Part shown: one piece after another, positions 1 through 9,044 of the stretch
How positions within the stretch are numbered: position 1 is the first letter of the stretch
Layout of the letters: each line of letters opens with the position of its first letter
DNA from: Planococcaceae bacterium Storch 2/2-2
Lineage (GTDB): Bacteria > Bacillota > Bacilli > Bacillales_A > Planococcaceae
Length of the DNA: 64,000 bases
NCBI GenBank assembly: GCA_009740415.1
Contig: WOYE01000009.1
Location: 806,001 to 870,000, forward strand
Direction of reading: 5' to 3'
Program-made: the position numbers and the translations under genes
The notes under the pieces: generated by a model
What the model was told of the DNA's origin: nothing
What the model saw: the letters and a program-made list of their open reading frames with translations, nothing else
The model's database searches: none

Positions 1-125
1 GCTTTGGAGCCTTTGTTGAATTCGTTTTGGCGGGCGACGTCGATGGCGCTGTAGAGCGCGAGTGCGATTTGGATGACGCCGACGGGTTTGACCCATGCCG
101 GCCTTTCTTTTTTCTCGTGGTTCAT
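1..125 (-). CDS. Small membrane protein, 3' part outside window (partial)
   Basis: Only the first 41 codons are in the window. The product begins MNHEKKERPAWVKP, followed by a hydrophobic stretch (VGVIQIALALYSAID) that looks like a membrane segment, then NEFNKGSK. The latter resembles the start of small PLDc_N/DUF5652-type membrane proteins, but too little is visible to be sure. Its ATG overlaps the stop of the upstream XRE regulator gene by four bases (ATGA), so the two are probably translationally coupled and co-transcribed. Function unknown. Confidence 0.6.
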   Translation of the reverse strand, partial: MNHEKKERPAWVKPVGVIQIALALYSAIDVARQNEFNKGSK

Positions 126-1222
126 TCGTCTCTCTCCTTTCTCGTTCGGGCAAATCGGGTGCGTGCGATCTGTTCGTTCATCCACGGGGTGTCGTGCCAC
201 GTTTCGAAAGCGGGATGGTGCATCGTCTGTTCGATGCTGTCCCAAATGGCCGATTCGGTACGTGGCGGAGCGGTGCCGAGATCGAGTGTTCGTTCGAGCC
301 ATTCGTCTAACTCGTCGAAATACGCATCGCCCCGTAAGCGAACGGGGAATAAATGAATCGTTGCAACGGTGACGAAAGCAGTGAGTGCCTCTTTCACCGC
401 TTCTTCCTCTTCTCGCCCCGCCGCTTCGATCGCTCGTAAGACGTACCATTGGGAGACGCTATTCGGATGAAGCGTGTCGAGTTGCCACGTCGCGATGAGC
501 GTTTCCGCCCGGTGGATCGTTTCGTCCCGTTTGTCCGGTTCGTGGTGAAGCATTTTCGCGAGGCGAGCGAGCAATTGTAACACGTGTTGGTACATCGACA
601 CTTGAAGCAATTGTTGGACGTCCGTCGTTCGGCCGAGCGCTTCGTACGCATCGATGAGCACGCCTTCTTCGCCGACACTCGGTTGAGCGGCGCTTTCGGT
701 CCGTTCGACGGCACGTTCCGGTTCTCCGACGAGCAGCGCGAGTATCGCAAGAAGTCCATTCGCTTGGCGAAGGCGCCACACGTCGGATTCGATCTGTTTG
801 ACACGTTCGAGCCATTCGCGCGCTGTTTCGTACACGTTGCGTTGTTCGTCACTTGCGGTCGCGTAGTTGACGAGTAAAATGGCGTATTGGAGTAGTAAAA
901 ATGAGTCGCTGTAATGGAGGCGGGCGTCTTCAATGATCGCCTCATACACCGTCTGAAACGGTTCGTGTTGAAACCGCGTAGCATAACGGGCATACGCAGC
1001 GCGGACGTCTTCTTTTGAACGTGTCGCTTCATAGCCGATCAACGCATCGACCGTCGTTCCAAAACGCGACGCGAGGAGCGGAAGCAAGGCGACGTCCGGT
1101 GTACTCAATCCGTTTTCCCATTTGGAAACCGTCGCCTTCGTCACATAGCAAAACGAAGCGACGTCTTGTTGGGTCAGTCCGTGGCGTTCACGATAAGCGC
1201 GTAATTGTTGAGCGAGTTGCAT
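122..1222 (-). CDS. XRE-family transcriptional regulator with TPR-like C-terminal region
   Basis: 366 aa. Residues about 1-60 form a Cro/C1-type helix-turn-helix (QLRAYRERHGLTQQDVASF, then TKATVSKWENG). The remaining ~300 residues are alpha-helical and leucine-rich, like the TPR-type sensor region of XRE regulators that bind a peptide or small ligand. I start at the ATG at 1222, because a GAGGTG ribosome site sits eight bases upstream and the helix-turn-helix begins directly there; a longer 390-residue reading has no such support. It lies divergent from the Na/Pi cotransporter gene and is followed by a coupled small membrane protein gene. DNA-binding role is clear; target genes are not known. 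Confidence 0.85.
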   Translation of the reverse strand: MQLAQQLRAYRERHGLTQQDVASFCYVTKATVSKWENGLSTPDVALLPLLASRFGTTVDALIGYEATRSKEDVRAAYARYATRFQHEPFQTVYEAIIEDARLHYSDSFLLLQYAILLVNYATASDEQRNVYETAREWLERVKQIESDVWRLRQANGLLAILALLVGEPERAVERTESAAQPSVGEEGVLIDAYEALGRTTDVQQLLQVSMYQHVLQLLARLAKMLHHEPDKRDETIHRAETLIATWQLDTLHPNSVSQWYVLRAIEAAGREEEEAVKEALTAFVTVATIHLFPVRLRGDAYFDELDEWLERTLDLGTAPPRTESAIWDSIEQTMHHPAFETWHDTPWMNEQIARTRFARTRKERDE

Positions 1223-1359
1223 CTGAATCACCTCTACGTCTAGTGTACCGCACACGTCCATTGATTCAATCAACGAAACGGATACTTTTTTCATCGATTG
1301 TCAACGTGCAGATGAAAAAGAAGTGAAAATCGGCAGTTTTTCATCCATTTTTGCGCCTT

Positions 1360-1387
1360 TGTAAACGAGGTGTAAAGGTTTCGTTAA
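1360..1387 (-). promoter_or_regulatory. Candidate PhoP box array
   Basis: Read on the minus strand there are three hexamers, TTAACG, TTTACA and TTTACA, each separated by exactly five bases. This is the layout of Bacillus PhoP boxes (TTWACA-like direct repeats with about 5-bp spacers). The array covers the -35 region of the promoter of the Na/Pi cotransporter. The spacing is seen directly; binding by PhoP is inferred. Confidence 0.55.
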
Positions 1388-1409
1388 GGGATGTCGGAAG
1401 GGCTATACT
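1381..1409 (+). promoter_or_regulatory. Promoter of Na/Pi cotransporter gene
   Basis: A good -10 (TATACT, 1404-1409) lies 17 bases after a poor -35 (TCGTTA, 1381-1386). A weak -35 overlapped by PhoP-box-like repeats fits an activator-dependent promoter. Confidence 0.5.
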
Positions 1410-1469
1410 TTCCCTCGTGCTTCCTCAATAATCGAGTGAGATGGTAGAGATGAAGGAGTGGAGTTTAGA

Positions 1470-3104
1470 GTGGAAATTGAGTGGCAGTCCATTATTTTTC
1501 AATTTTTAGGCGGGCTCGGTATTTTCTTGTTCGCGATTCAGTTTATGGGGGATGCGCTTCAAAAAGCAGCCGGCGATCGACTGCGTGGCATCTTGGATCG
1601 GTTTACGACGAACCCGTTTATGGGCATTTTAGTCGGGATTGCGGTGACGGTTCTCATCCAGTCGAGTTCAGGGACGACGGTCATTACCGTCGGACTCGTC
1701 AGTGCTGGATTTATGACGCTTCGCCAAGCGATCGGCGTCATTATGGGAGCGAATATCGGAACGACGGTGACCGCATTCATTATCGGGCTTGACGTCGGGG
1801 CGTACGCGCTACCGATCATGGCCGTCGGATCGTTTTTAATTTTCTTCTTTAAAAAAGATCGTATTAAAAACTTCGGGGAAGTCGTCTTCGGTTTCGGTGG
1901 ACTGTTCCTCGGTCTCGAAATGATGAGCAGCGGGATGAAACCGCTCCGTTCGCTCGAAGCGTTCGCTGACTTTACGTTATCGATGAGTGAACATCCGTTA
2001 CTCGGTGTCGTGGCTGGGACGTTGTTTACGTTAATCGTTCAAAGTTCCAGTGCGACCGTCGGTATTTTACAAGGGTTGTATGCGGAAGGGCTCGTCGACT
2101 TACAAGCAGCTCTCCCCATTTTATTCGGAGACAATATCGGAACGACGATCACTGCCATTCTTGCGGCACTCGGTGCATCGGTGACGGCACGTCGAGCCGC
2201 TTCCGTTCACGTCTTGTTCAACTTATTCGGAACGGTCGTCTTCCTCATTTTACTCGTTCCGTTCACGATGTACGTCGAATGGTTGTCCGGGTTGCTCGCC
2301 CTCGAACCGAAAATGCAAATCGCATTTGCGCACGGTTCGTTTAACGTCGCGAACACGATCATCCAATTCCCTTTGATCGGCATGTGGGCGATGCTCGTGA
2401 CGAAACTCATCCCAGGGGAAGAACGTTCGGTCGAATACCAAGCGAAACATTTGGATTCACAAATGATTCAAGCGTCCCCTTCTCTTGCGATCGGGCAAGC
2501 GAAAGAGGAAGTCGTCCGTACCGGTGAATTCGCGGTCGAAAGTATGCGTGAAGCGTTCGACTACATTCATACGGGCGAAGAAGAACATGCGGAGATGGCG
2601 CGTCAAATCGAAGATGCGATCAACCATTTGGACCGCGAAATTACGAGTTATCTCGTCGGCATTTCTTCAATGAACATTTCACCGACGGATTCAAAAATGC
2701 ACATGTTGCTACTCGATACGATCCGTGACATCGAGCGGATCGGTGACCACGCCGATAACATCGTCGGATTGACGACGAGTTTGCATAAGAAAAACAAAAA
2801 TGGCATCACTTCAGAAGCGATGCACGATGTGGAAACGATGTTTACGTTAACGATTCAAACGGTCGAGCAAGCGATTCGCGCACTTCAGACGAACGACATC
2901 GACCTTGCCGAACAAGTGATGAAACAAGAAGAAACGATCGACCGGATGGAACGTGAATACCGAAAAGGTCACATTCGTCGATTACGCGAAGGTTCTTGTT
3001 CGCTCGAGGCAGGCATGGTATACGTCGACATCATTTCGAACTTGGAACGAATTGGCGACCACGCAGTCAATATCGCAGAAGTCGTGTTAGGAAAACGTGG
3101 CTAA
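1470..3104 (+). CDS. Na/Pi cotransporter family protein with C-terminal PhoU-like domain
   Basis: 544 aa. Imports phosphate with sodium across the cytoplasmic membrane. The first ~310 residues hold the two inverted Na_Pi_cotrans repeats, marked by QSSSGTTVITVGL and QSSSATVGILQGL, with several membrane helices. The last ~200 residues are helical with the PhoU-type repeats IRDIERIGDHADNI and ISNLERIGDHAVNI. Start: AAGGAG at 1453-1458 fits the GTG at 1470; the in-frame GTG at 1458 overlaps that site and is less likely. The PhoP-box-like array upstream suggests induction in phosphate starvation. A terminator follows. The family is sure; actual phosphate transport is inferred from homology. Confidence 0.9.
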   Translation: MEIEWQSIIFQFLGGLGIFLFAIQFMGDALQKAAGDRLRGILDRFTTNPFMGILVGIAVTVLIQSSSGTTVITVGLVSAGFMTLRQAIGVIMGANIGTTVTAFIIGLDVGAYALPIMAVGSFLIFFFKKDRIKNFGEVVFGFGGLFLGLEMMSSGMKPLRSLEAFADFTLSMSEHPLLGVVAGTLFTLIVQSSSATVGILQGLYAEGLVDLQAALPILFGDNIGTTITAILAALGASVTARRAASVHVLFNLFGTVVFLILLVPFTMYVEWLSGLLALEPKMQIAFAHGSFNVANTIIQFPLIGMWAMLVTKLIPGEERSVEYQAKHLDSQMIQASPSLAIGQAKEEVVRTGEFAVESMREAFDYIHTGEEEHAEMARQIEDAINHLDREITSYLVGISSMNISPTDSKMHMLLLDTIRDIERIGDHADNIVGLTTSLHKKNKNGITSEAMHDVETMFTLTIQTVEQAIRALQTNDIDLAEQVMKQEETIDRMEREYRKGHIRRLREGSCSLEAGMVYVDIISNLERIGDHAVNIAEVVLGKRG

Positions 3105-3138
3105 CCGTCACGATCCGTCATGCATCTTACAAAATGAA

Positions 3139-3178
3139 ACACCTCCTTTCCAGACATTTGGAAAGAAGGTGTTTTTTG
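3139..3178 (+). terminator. Terminator after Na/Pi cotransporter
   Basis: A 14-bp stem (AACACCTCCTTTCC with GGAAAGAAGGTGTT, one mismatch) and a 7-base loop are followed by TTTTTTGTT. Confidence 0.85.
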
Positions 3179-3181
3179 TTG

Positions 3182-3325
3182 TTAGCGACGTAAAACAACC
3201 GCCCCACCGATCGATCGTTCTACGTTCAAGCGTTCTTTCATTTCCACGAGCAGTAAGTCAGTATCACCGAGCGCAACTAAACTATGGCATTCATTCGGTG
3301 CCATGACGAGAAATGCTTCGTTCAT
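3182..3325 (-). CDS. Small protein of unknown function (47 aa)
   Basis: Third gene of a three-gene minus-strand unit with the two larger proteins upstream. The ATG at 3325 has an AATGGAG site eight bases before it, which favours it over an in-frame ATG at 3346 that overlaps the upstream stop. The product starts MNEAFLVMAPNECHSL and ends SIGGAVVLRR; no motif, signal peptide or membrane segment is recognised. The good ribosome site, core-like codon use and tight spacing (17 bases) support a real gene. Confidence 0.6.
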   Translation of the reverse strand: MNEAFLVMAPNECHSLVALGDTDLLLVEMKERLNVERSIGGAVVLRR

Positions 3326-3342
3326 GACGGTCGCTCCATTTT

Positions 3343-4479
3343 TCATTTCTCGTCCAAACGGATGCGGCGTTCGCGAATCGATGACGTGTCGACGAGCCAC
3401 GGTTTTCCTGTCGCCGCTTCGATCGCATGGACGTTGCCGTGTGTTGCCGGGTATTGTTGGCTAATGCCTCGAACGTACGTAATATGCCCTTCGTCATCGT
3501 CTTCGTACACTTCCGGGGCGTAATCGAATACCGTCTGTTGTGCGAGCAAGCGACGCGCTTCGTCACGACTCACAACAGGAGTTGCCGGTTCGACGACTGC
3601 ATAAAGCCCCTGGTCGAGTTGCGCTTCGACGACGACACCTCGGTCGCGTTTCCACGTCACTGATGACGGCTCGCCGACTTCGTATGCCCCTTCTGTTCGG
3701 ATGAACGAAACGATTACCGTACCGCTCACCGGATCTTCGGTTACTCGGTTCCACTGAAGGGTCACCGGTCCGATCATTCGGTTCACCCACTCCGCCGTCC
3801 GATCCGTCCATTCGTCCCACGCTTCTTGGTCCATCATCTGTTCCGAGCCGATGAATACTTCGTGCACGTCACTTTCCTCTAAAACGGTAAACGATCCGTC
3901 CGGTTCGATCCAAACGTCGCCTTCCATCGCATCGTAAACGAGTCGGTACGAGCCGTCCCCTCCGACGTATTGGTCGCGTCCTTCAAACCGCGCGTAGCGA
4001 AGCGGTAGCGGCAATACCTCGAGGTACGCGTCGTGCAACTGTTCAGGCGTGCGCACGTAGTCGATCGGTACGAACGTTTGAGTCGTAGACGCTTCTACGA
4101 TTTCTTCAATCGTTCCGTCGTGTCGGCACGTCACCGTCCAGCCGGACCGCGGCATCTCTTTTCCGGTTTGCTCGTCGATGCGGTTGAGCGATACGCTATG
4201 TGCATCGTCCCACGTGATCGTCGAGACGATCCCTTCTTCGGGTACGTTGTCGTACAGCCGTTGAATCGCGAGGACCACTTCTCGTTCGATCGTCTCGATC
4301 GGAACGTGCGGTGCCGTTTCGCTCGCCTCGTCTAAGCGAACGTACGTCGTCGGTCCATTCCGATCAACCGTCGCTACTTCGTCATCATCTAACGTATACG
4401 TCCAACCGTCATCAGTCGTCGTTACGTGCAATGCGCCACCGTCAAATTGTTCAGCGACCCACGTATGCCAATTTTCCAT
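3343..4479 (-). CDS. Hypothetical protein, YcdB-like/PepSY-like repeats (378 aa)
   Basis: A soluble acidic protein (MENWHTWVAEQ...) without signal peptide or membrane segment. It is a paralogue of the preceding gene product: both begin with a W-rich start, have a central VxGT(V/M)xV strand pattern, and end with a segment of the type AATGKPWLVDT, resembling the YcdB/PepSY-type fold (a beta sheet after a short helix, DEARRLL). That assignment is weak. Its ATG follows the stop of the upstream gene without a gap, and its ribosome site (AAAGGGG) lies inside that gene, so the two are coupled. Function unknown. Confidence 0.75.
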   Translation of the reverse strand: MENWHTWVAEQFDGGALHVTTTDDGWTYTLDDDEVATVDRNGPTTYVRLDEASETAPHVPIETIEREVVLAIQRLYDNVPEEGIVSTITWDDAHSVSLNRIDEQTGKEMPRSGWTVTCRHDGTIEEIVEASTTQTFVPIDYVRTPEQLHDAYLEVLPLPLRYARFEGRDQYVGGDGSYRLVYDAMEGDVWIEPDGSFTVLEESDVHEVFIGSEQMMDQEAWDEWTDRTAEWVNRMIGPVTLQWNRVTEDPVSGTVIVSFIRTEGAYEVGEPSSVTWKRDRGVVVEAQLDQGLYAVVEPATPVVSRDEARRLLAQQTVFDYAPEVYEDDDEGHITYVRGISQQYPATHGNVHAIEAATGKPWLVDTSSIRERRIRLDEK

Positions 4480-5517
4480 TTAAAAAGCCCCTTTCATCCA
4501 AGCGGTTTCTCGCAGTTTGTAGACGCGCCCGGTCACCGCATCGATGAGCGCCGGTACGTCCATTTTCGGCTTTCGAGCGATCGTCTCTTCTTCCGTATGC
4601 GTCCAATGCGTCGTTACGCGGAGCGCTTCGGAAAGAGCTGCTCGAATTTCAGCCTCTCCCGCTGCGACGTTCCGCTCGTCTTCGATGACGACTCGTTCGT
4701 AAACGATTTCGTCGATTTCTACACGAACGACGTACCCTTCATCCGTCGTCACGCCGACCGTCATCGTCCCTTGCACCGGGACGTCCTCGACGAACCGTTT
4801 AAAATACAACTCATCTTCTTCTTCGCCATTGACACCACCGACGAGGCGGACGTCTTCTTCTCGGAACAGACGTTCAAGCCAAGCCGCCGCTTGTTTTTCA
4901 AAACGAGGATCAAAACGCTCATCTTCAAAATCGTACGTCCAATCATGCAGCGTCCCGTCTTCCATCACTTCGAGTTCATTCGAAACGTCGTAGGCGAGGA
5001 CGTACGCATCCGGCCCCTCTTCATATGTCTCACTCGCTACGTACAGCCACTCTTTTTTCAACCGAACGAGGTGAACGTACGCCTCTTTTAACGCGTCTTC
5101 ATCGTACAGAGGTGGCGTCGGATCAAGCGCTTGACGCTCGGGAACGACGACATTGTCAATCAAACCGTCCGGACGGAAACGAACGTACCATTCAAGCGGC
5201 CAAACCGGGTCGCCCGCCTCGTTCCACGTGTACGAAACGCTCCACCCGTCTCCTTCGACGCGCTCAATCGTCCGCTCGGTCGCGCGCGGCTCCAATACAC
5301 GAACGATCGATCGTTCAAACCGTGCCAACCGCTCTAAAAAAGCTTCGTCCGTCAATAACGGACCGTACGCGCTTCCTTCACTGTAATAACTGTCGACCGT
5401 CCCATCGTCTCGCACGTACAACGTCCCTTCCCCGACAAACTCAACGACGTCACCTGTACAAACGACCTCGCCATCCCCTGTCGGAAAAATGAACGGTTTC
5501 CATTCTTTCCAATCCAT
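4480..5517 (-). CDS. Hypothetical protein, paralogue of the next gene (345 aa)
   Basis: First gene of the three-gene unit. AGGAG lies 7 bases before the ATG. The product (MDWKEWKPFIFPTGDG...) is acidic, soluble and related in length and pattern to the 378-aa neighbour: a repeated beta-rich layout, VPVQGTMTVGV in the second half and a C-terminal VTGRVYKLR comparable with the partner's ATGKPWLV. I do not recognise a family with confidence; a YcdB/PepSY-like fold is possible. The tandem arrangement suggests a gene duplication and perhaps a heteromer. Confidence 0.75.
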   Translation of the reverse strand: MDWKEWKPFIFPTGDGEVVCTGDVVEFVGEGTLYVRDDGTVDSYYSEGSAYGPLLTDEAFLERLARFERSIVRVLEPRATERTIERVEGDGWSVSYTWNEAGDPVWPLEWYVRFRPDGLIDNVVVPERQALDPTPPLYDEDALKEAYVHLVRLKKEWLYVASETYEEGPDAYVLAYDVSNELEVMEDGTLHDWTYDFEDERFDPRFEKQAAAWLERLFREEDVRLVGGVNGEEEDELYFKRFVEDVPVQGTMTVGVTTDEGYVVRVEIDEIVYERVVIEDERNVAAGEAEIRAALSEALRVTTHWTHTEEETIARKPKMDVPALIDAVTGRVYKLRETAWMKGAF

Positions 5518-5685
5518 ACGATCACTCCTTTTTTCTTGCTACCTAACCGCTCACTCCTTGAAGGGAACGGTCGAAATGAATTCATTTTATCACGAACAAG
5601 CACCCCTACCAAATATATGATGGAATAAACACTCTAAATAAAGCATCTCTGCAGCCGAAACAAGACATAATATTTAAATAAAATA

Positions 5686-5715
5686 GACACTTGAATTTTT
5701 TATCATTCAAGTGTC
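5686..5715 (-). terminator. Terminator of the ABC importer operon
   Basis: An 11-bp perfect stem (GACACTTGAAT / ATTCAAGTGTC) with an 8-base loop is followed on the minus strand by a T-rich tract (TATTTTATTT). It lies 85 bases after the last ABC gene. The 282-bp gap 5518-5799 otherwise holds only the promoter side of the unit at 4480-5517. Confidence 0.75.
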
Positions 5716-5799
5716 TTATATGTATCCGGAAGTTATTTAGATGCCACTTTGTTTGTCTTATCAAAACATTCATGAATGAGCACAGGTCGTTCTCCCATG

Positions 5800-6408
5800 T
5801 CAAAGAGGCTTCATCGTCTCAAAATCGAGTACCCGATCACAGAGACATTCTAGCAATGCAAAATCGTGACTAATGATCAACATCCCCATTTGACGCATAC
5901 GTGCAATTCGAAAAAACGCACGCCAAATAGCTTGTTGGGTTACGCTATCTAACATCGTCGTCATCTCATCTGCTACGATATAAGAAACTTCTGGATGAAA
6001 TGCACGAACGATGGCAAACCGTTGCAACTCGCCACCTGACAATTCATGAGGGTAACGATCCAACCAGTGATCTTGTAATCCAAATGCTTCAAAAATATCA
6101 CGATCAATCGGTCCACTTTCCAAAAGAACTCGACGCATTTTCCAGCGAGGATTAATTGCTTGTTCTGGATGTTGGAAAATCAATTGTACAGGGGAACGAC
6201 CAGACATCGGAAGAGGAACTCCATCCAATGTAACTGTTCCTTCGCTCGGTTTCATATGACGTGCAAGTATCTTGCCGAACGATGTCTTACCAGAACCGCT
6301 AAAGCCGTAAATCCCCACTACTTCTCCTCGTTCAATCGCGACCGTTTTATGCTGAAACAACCACGTTTTCCCGTTATATGTCCACGCGATATCATTCGCT
6401 TGTAACAT
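5800..6408 (-). CDS. ABC transporter ATP-binding protein, NikE/OppF type
   Basis: 202 aa, short for the family (NikE about 260). Energises import together with the second ATPase. Walker A GFSGSGKTS (near residue 38), Q-loop FQHPEQAINP, signature LSGGE, Walker B YIVADEM and the H-loop IISHD are all present. The missing length is the C-terminal oligopeptide/nickel extension (oligo_HPY), so this subunit ends soon after the H-loop. GAGGAGG precedes the ATG, which lies 17 bases inside the upstream ATPase gene. Last gene of the operon. Substrate may be nickel, a metallophore or peptides. Confidence 0.85.
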   Translation of the reverse strand: MLQANDIAWTYNGKTWLFQHKTVAIERGEVVGIYGFSGSGKTSFGKILARHMKPSEGTVTLDGVPLPMSGRSPVQLIFQHPEQAINPRWKMRRVLLESGPIDRDIFEAFGLQDHWLDRYPHELSGGELQRFAIVRAFHPEVSYIVADEMTTMLDSVTQQAIWRAFFRIARMRQMGMLIISHDFALLECLCDRVLDFETMKPL

Positions 6409-7189
6409 GAAACTCCTCCTCTACTGAGAATTCATTTTCTGGAAGTGCACGCCATAAATTCTTCGTATAAGAATGCACAAGGGATTCGCCACGCCCTACA
6501 AACTGACTAGGTTGTGCTTCCTCTACAACACGACCATCCTTCATAATATACACACGATCCGCTACTCGAAGTGCTGCCATCAAATCATGTGTGATGAACA
6601 GAATACTAACCCCTTCTTCCCGCAGCCGCATAAAATCATCAAGCATTGCTTTTAAAATTGATGGATGCACACCCGGAGTCGGTTCGTCAGCAATTATACA
6701 TTGTGTCGTATTATGCATTGCTGTTGCAAAGAGCACACGACGACGCATTCCACCAGATAATTCATGCGGATACAACTCGGCGACCGTCGACGATAATCCA
6801 TACCGATGAAATAAGTCACGTTGTTCAACAATGGCACAAGCTTTAGAGCGCCCCCACTGTACTTGTTTTCCAACACGTTGAAGCGGATCTAGAAAATTAA
6901 CAGACTGTGGAATAAAGTGAATCACTGTCCCACGAAGGGTTCGTTGAAGACGGTCCGTGAGCACCTCTCCTCGAAATCTCATATCACCGGATAAATGAGC
7001 ATTCTCAGGTAAAAGGCCAAGTAAAGCATGAGCCAAAATGCTTTTCCCAGAGCCGCTCGCACCGATAATTGCAACAATTTCCCTCTCATGGATCGCAAGT
7101 GAAACGTCATGAAGAACAGACACGCGTCGTTGCGTCCACCATCCTTCGTATTGCGTAAAAGTGACTGATAAATCATTTACCTTAATCAA
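6392..7189 (-). CDS. ABC transporter ATP-binding protein, NikD/OppD type
   Basis: 265 aa. Walker A GASGSGKS, signature LSGGMRRR, Walker B CIIADEPTPG and H-loop FITHD are intact. I prefer the TTG at 7189 to the ATG at 7195, because AGGAGG is then seven bases away, whereas the ATG directly touches it. The substrate-binding protein gene of the same operon also starts with TTG. The gene overlaps the following ATPase gene by 17 bases and follows the permease gene closely; the pair forms the heterodimeric motor of the importer. Confidence 0.85.
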   Translation of the reverse strand: MIKVNDLSVTFTQYEGWWTQRRVSVLHDVSLAIHEREIVAIIGASGSGKSILAHALLGLLPENAHLSGDMRFRGEVLTDRLQRTLRGTVIHFIPQSVNFLDPLQRVGKQVQWGRSKACAIVEQRDLFHRYGLSSTVAELYPHELSGGMRRRVLFATAMHNTTQCIIADEPTPGVHPSILKAMLDDFMRLREEGVSILFITHDLMAALRVADRVYIMKDGRVVEEAQPSQFVGRGESLVHSYTKNLWRALPENEFSVEEEFHVTSE

Positions 7190-7200
7190 TTCCATTCCTC

Positions 7201-8025
7201 CTATTGCTGTGATGTTTGCGGACGCAACAACTGTTTCAAACGCTCTCCTACTTCATCAAAACTTTTCACGACAAGTAATAAAACACCTCCTGGAATTAGC
7301 GTCAACCACCAATGTCCTGTGGAAATATGATGCAATGCTTCAGATAGAATGATGCCGATGGCTGGCGTTTGGACCGAAAGGCCGAACCCAAGAAATGTTA
7401 ATGCCGCTTCATGTAATATCGCATGGGGAAATAATAGTACGAATCCAATAATCAAATGAGGAAACAAGTGAGGAAATAGATGCTCCCGACTCATTTGCCA
7501 TTTCGTCCGACCAAGTTGTTCCGCAACGAGCATATACTCTGCCTGTCGTAACGCTTGCACTTCTGCACGGATAAGTCTAGCAAGCGAAGGCCAATGAGTA
7601 AGACCCACGCCGAGCACAATTCCTTTCATCCCGCCCCCAACACTGAATGCAATTAAAATAATAAAGATTAAATGAGGCATTCCAATAAATAAGTCGATAC
7701 ACCAACCAATCACCGCATCGACCCAACCACCAAATGTGCCTGCCAGCATGCCGAGAACAAAAGCAAGTGTTACACCGATTATGGCACCAAGTAAACCAAC
7801 CCCGAGCGATAACTGTAGCCCTTTCAAAACACGGGTAAACATATCTCGGCCAAGCCAATCGGTACCGAACCAATGTGCCAAAGAAGGTGGTTCGTTTTTT
7901 AACGCTCCATTCGTTTGTAAACCATCATCTGATAGTAACCAACCACAACTGATTAAAAGAAGGAGAAGAAGACTTGAAGTAAATAAGGCAACCATCATTT
8001 TTTGACGTTCATTCAATCGCATCAT
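7201..8025 (-). CDS. ABC transporter permease, NikC/DppC/OppC type
   Basis: 274 aa. A hydrophobic N-terminal helix (LLLLLISCGWLL), a periplasmic-side segment HWFGTDWLGRDMFTRV that is typical of OppC/NikC proteins, then a BPD_transp_1 domain with about five further helices and the EAA-loop-like part AEYMLVAEQLGRTKW, which contacts the ATPases. The start codon lies 17 bases inside the partner permease gene. Second permease of the importer; substrate undetermined. Confidence 0.88.
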   Translation of the reverse strand: MMRLNERQKMMVALFTSSLLLLLLISCGWLLSDDGLQTNGALKNEPPSLAHWFGTDWLGRDMFTRVLKGLQLSLGVGLLGAIIGVTLAFVLGMLAGTFGGWVDAVIGWCIDLFIGMPHLIFIILIAFSVGGGMKGIVLGVGLTHWPSLARLIRAEVQALRQAEYMLVAEQLGRTKWQMSREHLFPHLFPHLIIGFVLLFPHAILHEAALTFLGFGLSVQTPAIGIILSEALHHISTGHWWLTLIPGGVLLLVVKSFDEVGERLKQLLRPQTSQQ

Positions 8026-8992
8026 ACGACACCCGCTTTTTCGTCCGTGGATCGATCCACTGTTTTAAAAAGTCTGCACATACATTTCCGATGAAGACAA
8101 ACACCGAACTACATAGAACAATCCCTAGCAACAAGGGTACGTCAGCTTTCAAGCCCGCCTCTGTCACCATAGCACCTAGACCAGGGTATGAAAAAACTTG
8201 TTCGGCTAAAACAGAGCCACCAAATAGCTCACCGACATATGAAAAATGAAGCATGAGCGCAGGCAACACCGCATTTTTTAATCCGTGGCGTTTCACAATT
8301 TGTCCTGTCGAAGCTCCACGTGCTTTTGCAAATAGTACATAATCACTTTCCAACACATTGATCATTTTCTCCCTTGTGTGCAGTGTTACCTGCGCCGTTC
8401 CAATAACACTTAATGTCAAGGCAGGCAACCATAAGTGATACAATCGGTCTCCCCATGTCACATTTGCTAATAATTTGCCTGGTGGTGCTGATAAACCAAC
8501 AGGAAACCATTGCAAATAAACCGAAAAAATCATTAACAACAACAAACCCAGCCAAAATGTTGGGACCGATGCTTGAATATAAGAGTACCATCGAATCAAT
8601 CGATCAATCATCCGACCTCGACTCACAGCAGCCCATACGCCGAGCGTAAAACCGAAAAGTCCTGATACCGTCCAGGCAACCGTCATGAGCAACAACGTCG
8701 CACCGGCCCGTTCTTGAATCAAAGTCGAAACAGGGCGTTGATAGATTGTAGATTGACCAAAATCTCCACCAAGCAAAGCAGTCGCCCACCGTACATATTG
8801 TTGAACAGGATGGTCATTCAATCCCCATTTTTCTTCCAATTGTTGACGTTGATCTTCCGTCATATACGTTCCTCCACCGATATATGCTTGAATGGGGTCA
8901 ACTGGCGAATAATAGACGAGTGTAAATGTAAGTACAGACAAGCCAAATAGAAGTGAACCACCTCGCATGACTGTGTAAATCATCTCTTTCAT
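8009..8992 (-). CDS. ABC transporter permease, NikB/DppB/OppB type
   Basis: 327 aa. N-terminal helix followed by the family segment FTLVYYSPVDPIQAYIGG, where NikB/DppB proteins carry the same PxDP motif, then a BPD_transp_1 domain with SDYVLFAKARG as the ATPase-contacting loop. The start at 8992 is chosen because GAGGGAAAGGG lies just upstream and the family's N-terminal helix begins there; a 45-residue extension upstream has no membrane or motif content. Located after the binding protein gene and overlapping the second permease by 17 bases. Confidence 0.88.
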   Translation of the reverse strand: MKEMIYTVMRGGSLLFGLSVLTFTLVYYSPVDPIQAYIGGGTYMTEDQRQQLEEKWGLNDHPVQQYVRWATALLGGDFGQSTIYQRPVSTLIQERAGATLLLMTVAWTVSGLFGFTLGVWAAVSRGRMIDRLIRWYSYIQASVPTFWLGLLLLMIFSVYLQWFPVGLSAPPGKLLANVTWGDRLYHLWLPALTLSVIGTAQVTLHTREKMINVLESDYVLFAKARGASTGQIVKRHGLKNAVLPALMLHFSYVGELFGGSVLAEQVFSYPGLGAMVTEAGLKADVPLLLGIVLCSSVFVFIGNVCADFLKQWIDPRTKKRVSYDAIE

Positions 8993-9044
8993 GTCCCTTT
9001 CCCTCCGATAACGAAGAGGAGCGACCAAGACGGTCGCTCTCTTT

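Noticed and set aside
1015-1326. Plus-strand frame of about 100 codons opposite the XRE gene
   Set aside because: Antisense shadow of a clear helix-turn-helix gene; no ribosome site and Arg/Ser-rich low-sense composition.
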